Source: Actinophytocola sp050699935 (lineage in GTDB: Bacteria; Actinomycetota; Actinomycetes; Mycobacteriales; Pseudonocardiaceae). Taken from it: DNA of 64,000 nucleotides. Position 1 is the stretch's first letter. The number at the start of each line of letters is the position of its first letter. The stretch is from assembly GCF_050699935.1 (NCBI RefSeq), contig NZ_JBOHGB010000006.1, forward strand, positions 1-64,000, written 5' to 3'. Below are positions 31,931 to 41,087 of this stretch, piece after piece. The notes beneath the pieces were generated by a model. The model did not search any database. It had not been told where the DNA came from and saw only the letters and a program-made list of their open reading frames with translations. Made by a program: the position numbers and the translations under genes.

Positions 31931-33187
31931 TTAGCCGACGGTGACGCTCCCGTCCGGCTGCCGCACGCACGACACCGACCGGCTCGCCGTGGTCGCCGCA
32001 CCGGCGAGACACTGGCCGAGCACCGCGTATCCGTTCGCGTTGGGGTGCCAGGACTCCTGGCAGGTCTGGAAGTACTCGACGCACGTCTGCGCGATCCGCT
32101 GGATGGCGATCTTGTCCCGACCGTCCAAACTGGTCACGGGCACGCCGCTCGGCCCGTCCTGCAACCGGATCGGCGTGGCGAGCGCGTTGTCCGGGCTGCC
32201 GTCCTGCTCGCACAGCCGCGCGCCGTCGAACGCCCGTTGCACGTCGAGGAACACCAGGTCGGCCTCCGGGAACTCGGCGGAGAGCGTCGTGTGCGTCGAC
32301 CGCACGAGGCGGCCGAGGCCCTGGGAGAACAGGTGACCGGCGGCCAGGCTGGCGCGGTGGGCTGGGCAGCCCGCGGCGTAGCGCTCGGCGCCGAGTGCGC
32401 GGAACTTGTCCCGGTCGTCGGCCCGGCCGTCCTCCTCGTGGTACCGCTGCGCGTAGTCCGGCGGCAGGGGGTTCGTGTAGCCCTGGAACACGATCCGGTG
32501 CTGGCCGTCCGCGTCGACCTGGTCGAGGGTGGTGAGCAGGCCGCGCAGCGCGTCGGTGGTCTCGGCGGTGCCCGCGGCGAGCTCGGCGTCGGTGGCGAGG
32601 TCGGAGATCGTGCAGGGCTCCTGCGGCGGGTCGCCGGCCCAGAACTCCCACCAGCCGACCCACGCGTCGGCGATGAACCGGTTGGCACACACCGAAGCCG
32701 CGTCGCCGAAGGTGAACGAGCCGTTGTTCGACCCGAGGCCGACGAGGACCAGGTCGACGTCGTGGGTCTGGGCGACCGTGCGGAGCTGGTCGAGCTGGGC
32801 CGCGACGGCCCGGCCCTTCTCCCGGCTCGCCGATGGGTTCGCGATGTCGTGCGGCTGCCCGCCGGAGCAGGCGAGGTTGAAGCGGGTGGAGATGCCGGCC
32901 AGGTTCGCCTGCATCAGCGAGGCCTTGGCCGACCGGTGGCAGAAGAACGCGTTGTCGTTGGGCGCCGACCATCCCGGAAAGCCTTGCGGCACACCGCCCA
33001 GGTCGGTCACCGGCTGGTAGTCGCCGCCGCCCTCGCCGCTGACGAAGCTGTCGCCGAGCGCGACGGCCGCGGTCGGCAGCGCGGCGGCGTCCTGGCCGGG
33101 CGGCGCGGCGCCGGCCGAGATCACCCCGGCGGTGGTGACGGTGACGGCCACTCCGGCCGCCAGCAGGGAACGCTTGAGCAGGGACAC
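31931..33187 (-). CDS. Secreted SGNH/GDSL-type esterase
   Basis: 418 residues with a signal peptide (LLKRSLLAAGVAVTVTTAG... SAGAAP). Block I is VALGDSFVSGEGGG with the nucleophile Ser, block III is LVGLGSNNG, and block V is SWHPNANGY with the catalytic His; the usual Asp of DxxH is replaced by the SWH type seen in other actinobacterial members. Several Cys pairs fit an exported enzyme. The start is taken as GTG 33187, five bases after GGAGG; GTG 33190 is the alternative. Substrate unknown. Confidence 0.85.
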   Translation of the reverse strand: MSLLKRSLLAAGVAVTVTTAGVISAGAAPPGQDAAALPTAAVALGDSFVSGEGGGDYQPVTDLGGVPQGFPGWSAPNDNAFFCHRSAKASLMQANLAGISTRFNLACSGGQPHDIANPSASREKGRAVAAQLDQLRTVAQTHDVDLVLVGLGSNNGSFTFGDAASVCANRFIADAWVGWWEFWAGDPPQEPCTISDLATDAELAAGTAETTDALRGLLTTLDQVDADGQHRIVFQGYTNPLPPDYAQRYHEEDGRADDRDKFRALGAERYAAGCPAHRASLAAGHLFSQGLGRLVRSTHTTLSAEFPEADLVFLDVQRAFDGARLCEQDGSPDNALATPIRLQDGPSGVPVTSLDGRDKIAIQRIAQTCVEYFQTCQESWHPNANGYAVLGQCLAGAATTASRSVSCVRQPDGSVTVG

Positions 33188-33261
33188 CACGGCCTCCCGA
33201 TGGCCACGACAAGAAACATGAATAAATTTCAAGCCGATGAGACCACCTGGCAGCCCAACCG

Positions 33262-34698
33262 TCAAGATCCCTTAGTCGGATGCCCGGGCGGGGCCGCGGA
33301 CCGAAAGCGGCGGGCGGCGAGACGGATCTCGCCGAGCAGGCCCGCCAGGTCCTTCTCCGTCGTCGACGGGTTCAGCACGCAGGCGCGCAGTGCCTCGGCC
33401 TCGCCCAGCCTCGTGCCCGTCAGGAACGCGCGACCGCCCTGTCGTACGACGGCCGGGATCGCACGGTTGAGCTCGTCCAGCTCGTGCGGCCTGCCCAGTG
33501 GCCGGTAGCGGAAAGCGACGATCGAGGTCACGACCGGCGTGAGGAGCTCGAAGTCGCGCTCCTCGGAGATCATCGCGGCCAGCGTGCGGGCCAGCTCCGT
33601 CGTTCGGGTGACCAGGCGGACGATGCCGGCGCGGCCCAGATGCGACATCGTCGCCCACGTGCGCAGGGCACGGAACGGGCGGGTCTGCTCCGGCCCGTAC
33701 TCGGCGAACCAGCCGAGCTCGCCGGACTCCTCGTCGCGCAGGTACGCCGGAACCAGGCTGAACGCGTCGCGCGCGCAGGACGGGTCGGCGAACAGCGCGC
33801 AGCCGCAGTCGACCGGTACCCCGAGCCACTTGTGCGGGTCCAGCGCCAGCGAGTCCGCGAGCTCGAGCCCCATGAACTCGGGCGCGGCGGACGGCGCCAG
33901 CACGCCCAGCGCCCCGTACGCACCGTCCACATGGAACCAGAGGCCGTGCTCGGCCGCGATGCCGGCGAGCTCGTCCAACGGGTCGACCGCACCCGTGTTG
34001 ACCGTGCCCGCGTTCGCCGCGACGAACAACGGGCGGGCACCGGCCGACAGGTCCGCCTCGATCGCCGAGCGCAGCTCGGGGGCCGACATCCGGAAGCGGT
34101 CGTCGACCGGGATCGTCCGCACCCAGGCCGAGCCGATGCCCAGCAGTTCGGCCGCCCTCCGCAGGCAGCCGTGCCCCTCCGCCGACACGTACCCGGTGAA
34201 CGGTGGCCGCCCGGCCAGCCCGTCGGTGCGGACGTCCCAGCCGTCGGCACGCGCCGCCCGCTGCCGGGCCGCCGCCAGGCACGTGACCGTGGCGAGCGAG
34301 GCGCCGCTCGTGAGCAGCCCGCCGCCCGGCCGGTGCGGATAGCCGACCAGGCCGGCGAGCCAGCGCACCACCGCCCGCTCCAGCAGCACGCCGGCATGGT
34401 CGCCACCCGCGCAGCTCGGGTTCAGCGCCGCGGCGAGCGGCTCGACGAGCACGCCGGCCGGCGACGGCGCGGAGTTCACCCAGCCGAAGAACCTCGGATG
34501 CCCGTTGCCCATCGGGTACGGCAGCATCCGGTCCCGGATGTCCGCGAGCAGGTCGGCGAGCGGCCGGCCGGACTCGGGAAGGTCCTGTCCCGCAAGCCAT
34601 TCGGCGTCCACGCCGGGGACCGGGCGCCAGACCGGTCTGCCGTCGACCCGGGAGAGGTACTCGGCGGTCAGCTCGGCGGCGACGTGCAGCTCATCCAT
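33262..34698 (-). CDS. Group II PLP-dependent amino acid decarboxylase (aromatic-L-amino-acid decarboxylase type)
   Basis: 478 residues. The group II decarboxylase layout is clear: NGHPRFFGWVNSAPSPAGVL, a TSGASLATVTCLAAARQ cofactor region, VDGAYGALG and the PLP lysine in ALDPHKWLGVPVDCG. TSGAS replaces the more usual TSGGSEAN. Such enzymes decarboxylate tyrosine, DOPA, tryptophan, glutamate or 2,4-diaminobutyrate, or act as aldehyde synthases; the substrate cannot be given from sequence alone. It is monocistronic here, ATG 34698, and shares a divergent region with no recognised gene. Confidence 0.85.
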   Translation of the reverse strand: MDELHVAAELTAEYLSRVDGRPVWRPVPGVDAEWLAGQDLPESGRPLADLLADIRDRMLPYPMGNGHPRFFGWVNSAPSPAGVLVEPLAAALNPSCAGGDHAGVLLERAVVRWLAGLVGYPHRPGGGLLTSGASLATVTCLAAARQRAARADGWDVRTDGLAGRPPFTGYVSAEGHGCLRRAAELLGIGSAWVRTIPVDDRFRMSAPELRSAIEADLSAGARPLFVAANAGTVNTGAVDPLDELAGIAAEHGLWFHVDGAYGALGVLAPSAAPEFMGLELADSLALDPHKWLGVPVDCGCALFADPSCARDAFSLVPAYLRDEESGELGWFAEYGPEQTRPFRALRTWATMSHLGRAGIVRLVTRTTELARTLAAMISEERDFELLTPVVTSIVAFRYRPLGRPHELDELNRAIPAVVRQGGRAFLTGTRLGEAEALRACVLNPSTTEKDLAGLLGEIRLAARRFRSAAPPGHPTKGS

Positions 34699-34842
34699 GC
34701 CTGGTCTGGGTGGTGTGGGCGAACCCGCTGACCGGCACGTGTGCGCGCCGGTCAGCGCCGAGATGAGCGAACGGCATTCCGACCTCCGGTGTTGATCTCG
34801 GACCAGCCTGGCACCACCGGGGGCGCGGCGCAGCAGAACGCA

Positions 34843-35256
34843 CTAAGCGGGCTGGCGAGTCGGCACGGCCATCGGTGCCACGGTGATCCGCAGCCGGCGC
34901 CGGGCGCGGCGCAGCACGGCGGGCAGCCGCTCAGCCCGGTCCGCGGTGACCACGAGCCAGCCGAGCTTGTGCCCGGACTCGGTGTGCGGCCGGACGAGGT
35001 CGCCGGGCGAGGCGAACACGTCGACCGCGGCCACCCCGGGCGTCGCCGCCACCTCGGCCAGGCCGGCGACGTCGCGCAGCTCCCCCGGCACGTCCAGCGG
35101 CGAGGCCAGCACCTGCAGCCGGGCCGGCCGGCACCGGCGGGAGTCGGTGAGCCGGACCGGGACGCACGGCGGCGCGGTGCACGTCAAGGAAGCGGAGCGC
35201 CGGCTGACCGACCTCGTGCCGCTGGCCGGGGCCGGCTCGACCCCTCGGCTGTCCAC
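34843..35256 (-). pseudogene. Likely remnant of an ATP-grasp carboxylase-like protein (C-terminal part)
   Basis: 137 codons are open. The second half, LRDVAGLAEVAATPGVAAVD, VFASPGDLVRPHTESGHKLG and WLVVTADRAERLPAVLRRAR, resembles the C-terminal subdomain of actinobacterial ATP-grasp enzymes. The first ~45 residues do not fit the family, and no ATP-binding region is found upstream in any frame. It is best seen as a 5'-truncated gene, but a small real gene is possible. Confidence 0.4.
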
Positions 35257-35459
35257 AGTGGACGGGACGGTGTCCCGACGCGCTGCTGGGCGTCCTCGCC
35301 ACCCCGCGTCGGTGCGGTGAGCTGCACGTGGCCTGGTGGCGGGTGTACGTCCGCGAGACCGACGCCGGGCTCGCGTTCACGTTGCTGTGGCTGCGATCGC
35401 CGCGGCACGGTACGAGCCGGGGTACGGCGCGGCTACCGTCGCGCACAAGGTTGGGCCGG

Positions 35460-35825
35460 TCAGACGGGCGTGCACTGGTCGTGCAGGAGCAGCCACTCCT
35501 CGCCCACGCGCGTGAACACCAGACCCACGAGGTACCGCTTGCGGACCGGTTCCCCCGCCGCGTCGACGTCCCGGTAGTCCGCCTCGAACAGCGCGCGGGC
35601 GGTGTGCTCGCCGACCGTCATGGTGCGTTCGGCGAGGTCCTGGGTCCAGTCGGGGTCGGCGAAGAACTCCTGGTGGAAGCCGACGACGGCCTCCTTGCCG
35701 GCGAGCGTGGTCCCGGTCGGCAGCACCAGCACCACGTCGTCGTGCAGCGTGGCGGCGTACCCCTTCAGGTCCCGTGCGGTGATCGTCTCCACGTGCCGGT
35801 CGATGGCCTTGCGCGCGTCGGTCAT
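35460..35825 (-). CDS. SnoaL/DUF4440-like NTF2-fold protein
   Basis: 121 residues with the NTF2-like pattern IDRHVETITARDLKGYAATL, HDDVVLVLPTGTTLAGKEAV and FTRVGEEWLLLHDQCTPV. The fold is used by polyketide cyclases, small isomerases and many unassigned stress proteins. No catalytic residues can be assigned. ATG 35825; no operon partner. Confidence 0.8.
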   Translation of the reverse strand: MTDARKAIDRHVETITARDLKGYAATLHDDVVLVLPTGTTLAGKEAVVGFHQEFFADPDWTQDLAERTMTVGEHTARALFEADYRDVDAAGEPVRKRYLVGLVFTRVGEEWLLLHDQCTPV

Positions 35826-35979
35826 GGGCGGATCCTGCCGACCCGTCGGGCGCCGGCCAACCGATTTCTGTATGCGGTTCTGTGAATTTCACACCGACAT
35901 TCGTCGGTAGTAGTCAGATAGCACCCAAACAGACACTGAGCGTGACATCGGCACTCTGTCATGTAGCGAGGGGGTTCGA

Positions 35980-36567
35980 TTGACTACGTTCACTCCCGTA
36001 CGCCGGCTGGCGCTCGCACTGACCGCGGCGGTAGCGGCCGCGGGGCTCGTGACGACCGCCGCGCTGGCGAGCCCGGGGTCCGACTCGGCCGACCCCGCGG
36101 CGGCGGTGCCGGGCGGGCACGTCCCCGCCGCCGTCGGACCGCTGGACTGCCCGAGCATCCCGCCCGACCGCGACCTCGCCGTCACGCAGACCGTCTACCA
36201 GGTCGGTGTCGACATGGGCGCCTCCCCGAAGGTCATGCTCGCGGGGTTCGAGGCCGGCTGGGTCGAGTCGCACATGAACAACCTGCCCTGCGGCGACCAG
36301 GACTCGCTCGGCGTGTTCCAGCAGCGCCCGAGCCAGGGCTGGGGCACCCCCGAGCAGATCATGGACGTCACGTACGCGGCGACCCAGTTCTTCACCCAGG
36401 CCATTCACAACGAGCCGCTCTACCCCGACCTCACCGCTGGCCTGCTCGCCCAGACCGTGCAGCGATCGTGCTGCCCGGAGCGCTACGACCAGGCCGAGGG
36501 CAAGGCGAACGAGATGCTCGCCGAGGTCGGCGGGTTGGCGGCTCTCGAGCCCGGCACCGAGCAGTGA
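35980..36567 (+). CDS. Secreted lysozyme-like (transglycosylase-type) protein
   Basis: 195 residues with a signal peptide (RRLALALTAAVAAAGLVTTAALAS). The mature part has LAGFEAGWVESHMNNLPCG and DSLGVFQQRPSQGWGTPEQI, the pattern of actinobacterial lysozyme-like domains, with a candidate catalytic Glu in FEAGWVESH. It ends near SCCPERYDQAEGKANEML. TTG 35980 follows GCGAGGGGG. The next gene, an amidase with a related lysozyme-like N-terminus, starts 10 bp downstream, so the two probably act together on peptidoglycan. Confidence 0.78.
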   Translation: MTTFTPVRRLALALTAAVAAAGLVTTAALASPGSDSADPAAAVPGGHVPAAVGPLDCPSIPPDRDLAVTQTVYQVGVDMGASPKVMLAGFEAGWVESHMNNLPCGDQDSLGVFQQRPSQGWGTPEQIMDVTYAATQFFTQAIHNEPLYPDLTAGLLAQTVQRSCCPERYDQAEGKANEMLAEVGGLAALEPGTEQ

Positions 36568-36577
36568 GGAGCGGATC

Positions 36578-37687
36578 ATGCGCAAGGCAGTGAAGATCAA
36601 TGGCGTCGCCGCGGTCGCGGGCGCGGTGGTGGCCACGGTCGTACTCGCCGGCGGCCCGGCGACCGGCCAGCAGGATGCCACGGCCGCGGGCCCGGCGAAC
36701 GAGGCGTTCGCGGCCGCGGCGGCGGAGTTCGACGTGCCGCGCGACCTGGTCGTCGCGGTCGGCTACGGCGAGACCCACCTCGACGGGCACGGAGGGAAAC
36801 CCAGCCAGGACAACGGGTTCGGCGTCATGCACCTGGTCAGCAACCCGAAGCGGCACACCCTCGAGCAGGCCGCCGACCTCACCGGGGCGCCGGCGCACGC
36901 GCTGAAGACCGACCTGGCGACCAACATCCGCGGCGGTGCGGCCGTGCTGCGTGCGCTCGCCGACGAGCACGGCCTCGACGCGGCGGACCGTACCCGGCTC
37001 GGCGCCTGGTACCCGGTGGTCGCGGCCTACAGCGGTGCCACCGACGACCGGGTCGCCAAGATGTACGCCGACACCGTGTACGACCTGCTGGGCAACGGGG
37101 TTCGGGCCAACGCCCGCGGCGAGGACGTCGTGGTCGCCGGCCAGTTCGTGCGGCCGGAGCAGGGTCGCTTCGCGAGCGTCCGCGCGCTGGACGACGTGTC
37201 CGGCGACGTGCACGCGATGGACTACCCGAACTCCATCTGGAACCCGGCGCACAGCGCCAACTACTCGGTCGGCCGGTCCTCTGCGATCACCACGGTGGTC
37301 ATCCACGTGACGCAGGGCTCGTACGCGGGGACGATCAGCTGGTTCCAGAACCCCGACTCGCAGGTGAGCGCGCACTACGTGGTGCGCTCGGCGGACGGCG
37401 AGATCACGCACATGGTCGCCGACGCGGACACCGCGTGGCACGCGCGCTCGGGCAACCCGTACTCGATCGGCATCGAGCACGAGGGCTTCGTCGACGACCC
37501 GTCGTGGTTCACCGACGCGATGTACCGCTCGTCGGCGGCGCTGACCACGTGGCTGTGCGACACGTACGGGATCCCGAAGGACCGTAGCGGGATCGTGGGC
37601 CACAACGAGGTGCCGGGCAACGACCACACCGACCCGGGCCCGCACTGGGACTGGGACTACTACATCCAGCTGGTCAACGGGGGCTGA
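36578..37687 (+). CDS. Secreted N-acetylmuramoyl-L-alanine amidase with lysozyme-like N-domain
   Basis: 369 residues. A signal peptide is followed by a lysozyme-like region (FDVPRDLVVAVGYGETHLDG, DNGFGVMHLVSN) and from ~220 by an Amidase_2/PGRP domain with zinc ligands in TVVIHVTQGSYAG and HTDPGPHWDW, plus SIGIEHEGF. It should cut the bond between MurNAc and the stem peptide. ATG 36578 follows GAGGAGC. It forms an operon with the preceding lysozyme-like gene. Confidence 0.9.
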   Translation: MRKAVKINGVAAVAGAVVATVVLAGGPATGQQDATAAGPANEAFAAAAAEFDVPRDLVVAVGYGETHLDGHGGKPSQDNGFGVMHLVSNPKRHTLEQAADLTGAPAHALKTDLATNIRGGAAVLRALADEHGLDAADRTRLGAWYPVVAAYSGATDDRVAKMYADTVYDLLGNGVRANARGEDVVVAGQFVRPEQGRFASVRALDDVSGDVHAMDYPNSIWNPAHSANYSVGRSSAITTVVIHVTQGSYAGTISWFQNPDSQVSAHYVVRSADGEITHMVADADTAWHARSGNPYSIGIEHEGFVDDPSWFTDAMYRSSAALTTWLCDTYGIPKDRSGIVGHNEVPGNDHTDPGPHWDWDYYIQLVNGG

Positions 37688-37752
37688 CCGGGCACCCGCA
37701 CGCGGGTCGGCGACCGCCGGCCCGCGCCGGCCCCCGAACGGCCTGGCCGGCA

Positions 37753-37766
37753 AAGTGTCGACACTT
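37753..37766. promoter_or_regulatory. Perfect 14-bp palindrome (operator candidate)
   Basis: AAGTGTCGACACTT reads the same on both strands. It lies in the 242-bp gap between the amidase and the amidohydrolase, about 165 bp before the latter. Confidence 0.4.
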
Positions 37767-37792
37767 GCCTCGAAGCTCGTTCGCACACCGGA

Positions 37793-37821
37793 CCGTGACA
37801 CGACGTCACGCCGTGTCACGG
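37793..37821. promoter_or_regulatory. Inverted repeat, 10-bp arms (operator candidate)
   Basis: CCGTGACACG and CGTGTCACGG flank the nine bases ACGTCACGC. With the palindrome 26 bp upstream it makes two nearby operator-like sites before the amidohydrolase gene. It might also serve as the terminator of the amidase gene, but it is 105 bp away and has no T-tract. Confidence 0.45.
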
Positions 37822-37929
37822 TAGCGGGACCGGGGAGGACGGTCGCCGTACCGTGTCAGAGGGCTCGCCGGATGTGGCCGACCACCGTCGGTTCCGATCT
37901 GGTTGCCGCCGGGCGATAGGTTGGCGCGG

Positions 37930-39399
37930 ATGCACAAGCCACTTCTCCTGCGCGACGTCGCCATCGGGCTCACCGGGCGGCGCGCGGACGTGCGGATCGA
38001 GGGCGGGCAGGTCGCCGCGATCGAACCCGTGGGGGCCGTGCCGGACGGCGTCGACGTGATCGACGGGCGCGGCGGAACGCTGCTGCCCGGGCTCGTCGAC
38101 GCCCACACGCACATGCTGCAGTGGGCCTGCGTCCGGCAACGGGTCTCGCTCGCCACCGCGCGGTCCGCCGCGCACGCCGTCGAGCTGCTCGTCGCCGCGC
38201 AGGGGCCGCCGGGCGACACCGACCTGCTGACCGGCGCGCACTACAACGAGACGTTCTGGCGCGTCCCGCCGCACAAGGACCTGCTCGACCGGGCGTTCCC
38301 CGGCCGGCCCGTCGCCGTGTTCAGCAACGACCTGCACGCCGCCTGGCTCAACTCCGAGGCCCTCACGCTGGTCGGCCACGAGCACCCGACCGGCGTGCTC
38401 ATCGAGGACGACGCCATGGCGGTCACCGCCGCCCTGCCCGCGCCCGACGTCGGCGTGTCCGACAAGTGGGTGCTCGACGCCACCGACGCGGCGGCCGCCC
38501 GCGGGGTCACCGCGATCGCCGACTACGAGTACACCGACACCATCACCGACTGGACCCGCCGGCTCACCATCCGCCCGCCGTCCACCCGGGTCCGGTGCGT
38601 GATCGCCCGCTTCATGCTCGACCGGGCCGTCGAGCGTGGCCACCGGACCGGTGACCCGATCCCGGACACCGGCGGGCTGCTGACCGTCGGACCGCTCAAG
38701 GTGTTCCTCGACGGTTCGCTCAACACCCGCACGGCCTACTGCCACGACCCCTACCCCGGCGAGTTCCCCGACGACGAGTACCTCGGCGAGCTGCTGGTGA
38801 CCGAGGACGAGCTGCGGCCACTGCTGCGACGTGCCGCCGAGCACGGCATCTCCCCCGCCCTGCACGCGATCGGCGACGAGGCGAACCGGATCGCGCTCGA
38901 CGTCCTCGCCGGCCTCGACGGGCCCGGCCGGCGGATCGAGCACGCCCAGCTGCTCAGCCCGCGCGACGTGCCCCGCTTCGCCGAGCTGGGCGTGACCGCC
39001 GGCGTCCAGCCCGCGCACGCGCCCGACGACCGCGACGTCGCCGAACGCCACTGGCCCGGCCGCACCGCGCGTGCCTTCGCCTACGCCGATCTGCTCAGGG
39101 CCGGCGCCACGCTGGAGTTCGGCTCGGACGCGCCGGTGGCCCCGCTCGACCCGTGGGACGGCATCGCCTCCGCGCTCACCCGCACCGACGACGGCCGGGA
39201 CCCGTGGCACCCCGAGCAGGCGCTCCCGCTGCCGGCGGCGCTCGCGGCCAGTGCGGGCGGGCGGACGACAGTGGCGGTCGGTGATCCGGCGGACCTCGTG
39301 GTCGCCGGGCGTGACCTGCGGAACCTACCGCCGGACGAGCTGCGCGACATGCCCATCGTCGCCACGATCCTCGGCGGGCGGCCAACACATGCCGGCTGA
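37930..39399 (+). CDS. Amidohydrolase family 3 metal-dependent hydrolase (YtcJ-like)
   Basis: 489 residues. It has the metal-binding LLPGLVDAHTHM (HxH), a second His region in ISPALHAIGDEANRIAL, RRIEHAQLLSPRD and the terminal metal-ligand Asp of FGSDAPVAPLDPW. Family 3 amidohydrolases act on exocyclic amides or formamides and many are unassigned. The ATG at 37930 lies ~7 bases after TAGGTT, which fits a -10 box, and no ribosome binding site is seen, so the transcript may be leaderless. Palindromes upstream may control it. Confidence 0.87.
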   Translation: MHKPLLLRDVAIGLTGRRADVRIEGGQVAAIEPVGAVPDGVDVIDGRGGTLLPGLVDAHTHMLQWACVRQRVSLATARSAAHAVELLVAAQGPPGDTDLLTGAHYNETFWRVPPHKDLLDRAFPGRPVAVFSNDLHAAWLNSEALTLVGHEHPTGVLIEDDAMAVTAALPAPDVGVSDKWVLDATDAAAARGVTAIADYEYTDTITDWTRRLTIRPPSTRVRCVIARFMLDRAVERGHRTGDPIPDTGGLLTVGPLKVFLDGSLNTRTAYCHDPYPGEFPDDEYLGELLVTEDELRPLLRRAAEHGISPALHAIGDEANRIALDVLAGLDGPGRRIEHAQLLSPRDVPRFAELGVTAGVQPAHAPDDRDVAERHWPGRTARAFAYADLLRAGATLEFGSDAPVAPLDPWDGIASALTRTDDGRDPWHPEQALPLPAALAASAGGRTTVAVGDPADLVVAGRDLRNLPPDELRDMPIVATILGGRPTHAG

Positions 39400-39545
39400 G
39401 AACGGGAATGAACCGGTTACGCCATCTGCTCGTGTGGTTGGTTGTGACGGCATCCCTGTCCAGTACCCTGCTCGTCGATCGAGGTCCGGCATGGTTCATC
39501 CGGGCCGTTGCGGTGCAGCCCCGTGAACGGATCCCCGGGCAGGTG

Positions 39546-40103
39546 ATGGCAAGCGTGGCTATCCCAGGCAGGAAGCCGCGGCGCGCGCGGCAGGTGCCCG
39601 GCGAGGAGCTCATCCGCACGCTGTACGAGGAGCACGGTCGCGCCCTGCTCGCGTACGCCGTGCGCTTGACCAACGACCGTGCCGCGGCCGAGGACGTCGT
39701 CCAGGAGACTCTGCTGCGAGCCTGGAAGCACGCCGACGACCTCGAGCACGGCATCGGCTCGATCCGCGGCTGGCTGCTCACAGTCGCGCGCAACATCATC
39801 ACCGACCGCGCGCGGGCCAGGGCCGTGCGGCCGACCGAGGTCAACCAGCCGGTGGACGTCCCCACACCGGCCCGTGACCACGCCGATGACGTCGTCGACA
39901 CGATCACCGTGCTCGGCGCCATCGAGCACCTGACCCCCGAGCACCGGGCGGTCATCGTCGAGCTGTACTACCGGGGACACACGGTCAACGAGACGGCGGC
40001 GGTGCTGCGGATCGCGCCCGGTACCGTCAAGTCCAGGACTTATCACGCGGTCCGTGCGCTACGGGCCGCACTGGGCGCTACCGCGAAGGGAGGTGCCCGA
40101 TGA
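39546..40103 (+). CDS. ECF sigma factor, SigL-like
   Basis: 185 residues. Region 2 is EELIRTLYEEHGRALLAYAV, LTNDRAAAEDVVQETLLRAW and SIRGWLLTVARNIITDRARA; region 4 is IEHLTPEHRAVIVELYYRGH, TVNETAAVLRIAPGTVKSRT. Together with the following zinc-finger anti-sigma gene it matches the SigL/RslA arrangement of mycobacteria and streptomycetes. An upstream ATG at 39408 would add 46 residues that look non-coding, so 39546 is preferred. Its TGA overlaps the anti-sigma ATG. Confidence 0.88.
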   Translation: MASVAIPGRKPRRARQVPGEELIRTLYEEHGRALLAYAVRLTNDRAAAEDVVQETLLRAWKHADDLEHGIGSIRGWLLTVARNIITDRARARAVRPTEVNQPVDVPTPARDHADDVVDTITVLGAIEHLTPEHRAVIVELYYRGHTVNETAAVLRIAPGTVKSRTYHAVRALRAALGATAKGGAR

Positions 40104-40801
40104 ACCCCGTCGAGCACGACCCCTCGCTGCTGGCCGCCTACGCGCTCGGCGGGCTCGACCCGGCCGAGCAGGACGCGGTGCAGGCGCACGTGGTCGGCTG
40201 CCTGGACTGCCAGCTCGAGGTTCGCGAGTTCACCAACCTGCGGCTGGCCCTCGACGAGGTGCCGCCCGAGGCGTTCATGGACGGCCCGCCCGCGGGCGGC
40301 GACCTGTTGCTGCAGAAGACGTTGCGCCGTGCCCGTGCCGAGATGCCGCCGCAGCGGCGACGCGGCTGGGCACCGATGGCGATCACGGTCGCCGCGGCGG
40401 TCGCGCTCGTGGCCGCGGTCAGCGGTGGCATCGTGATCGGCCGCGAGACCGCGCCGGAGCAGGTGGCCGGCGGCCCGACGGCGACCGTGCCGTCCGACGC
40501 CCGCGAAGCGAAGGTGACCGACCCGAACACCGGCGCGACGATGGCGGTGACGATGGTCCCGAAGGAGGGCTGGGTCACCCTGCACGCCGACGTCACCGGC
40601 ATCAAGGCCGGCCTCGACTGCGAGCTGCTCGTGGTGCCCCGCCGGGGCGAGCCCGTGCTGGCCGGCAGCTGGCGGGTGTCGAAGCTGGGCGAGGCCGAGG
40701 GCACGCCGCTGGACGGCTCCGCCCTGGTCGACCCGTCCGCGGTCAAGGCCGTCGAGGTGGTCACCACCGACGGCCAGAAGATGGTGTCCGTCCGGATCTG
40801 A
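40100..40801 (+). CDS. Zinc-finger anti-sigma factor, RslA-like, with one TM helix
   Basis: 233 residues. The ZAS zinc motif is HVVGCLDC (His30, Cys34, Cys37). A TM helix lies near residues 95-115 (AITVAAAVALVAAVSGGIVI), followed by an extracellular domain with TMAVTMVPKEGWVTLHADV... CELLVVPRRGEPVLAGSW, as in the anti-sigma-K RskA/RslA C-terminal family. It should hold the SigL-like factor at the membrane until a redox or envelope signal frees it. ATG overlaps the sigma stop (ATGA) after GGAGGT. Confidence 0.9.
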   Translation: MNPVEHDPSLLAAYALGGLDPAEQDAVQAHVVGCLDCQLEVREFTNLRLALDEVPPEAFMDGPPAGGDLLLQKTLRRARAEMPPQRRRGWAPMAITVAAAVALVAAVSGGIVIGRETAPEQVAGGPTATVPSDAREAKVTDPNTGATMAVTMVPKEGWVTLHADVTGIKAGLDCELLVVPRRGEPVLAGSWRVSKLGEAEGTPLDGSALVDPSAVKAVEVVTTDGQKMVSVRI

Positions 40802-40961
40802 GCCGCACCGCGCCCGTCGCCACTGGCGACGCCTTCTAGTCCGACCCCGGTGTTCGGCCTGCTCTCCCCCGCTCGGCTGGAGCTTGTCCGTCCACAGCGG
40901 ACGACAAAAAGCAAAAGGCAAGGAGTTCGCCCACTCCCTGCCACTTTCAACATATAGCGCA

Positions 40962-40987
40962 CCGGGGGCCTTGCGGCAAGACCCGGG
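40962..40987 (+). promoter_or_regulatory. Rifamycin-associated element-like inverted repeat
   Basis: GGGGCCTTGCGGCAAGACCC closely matches the rifamycin-associated element, an inverted repeat of about 19 bp with core CTTGCGGCAAG, reported upstream of rifampicin-inactivating genes in actinomycetes. It lies ~100 bp before the rifampicin monooxygenase start and just after a TATA-like CATATAGCGC. Rifamycins would be expected to induce the gene through this site. Confidence 0.8.
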
Positions 40988-41087
40988 TCGTGCCGCAGAA
41001 TCACCGGCCGAAGCCAGCACCTGCGGAAATCAGGGATTTCGCGGAGCAGCCGGCCGAGTGCAACCATGTCGAACGGGGGCGGGGTTC

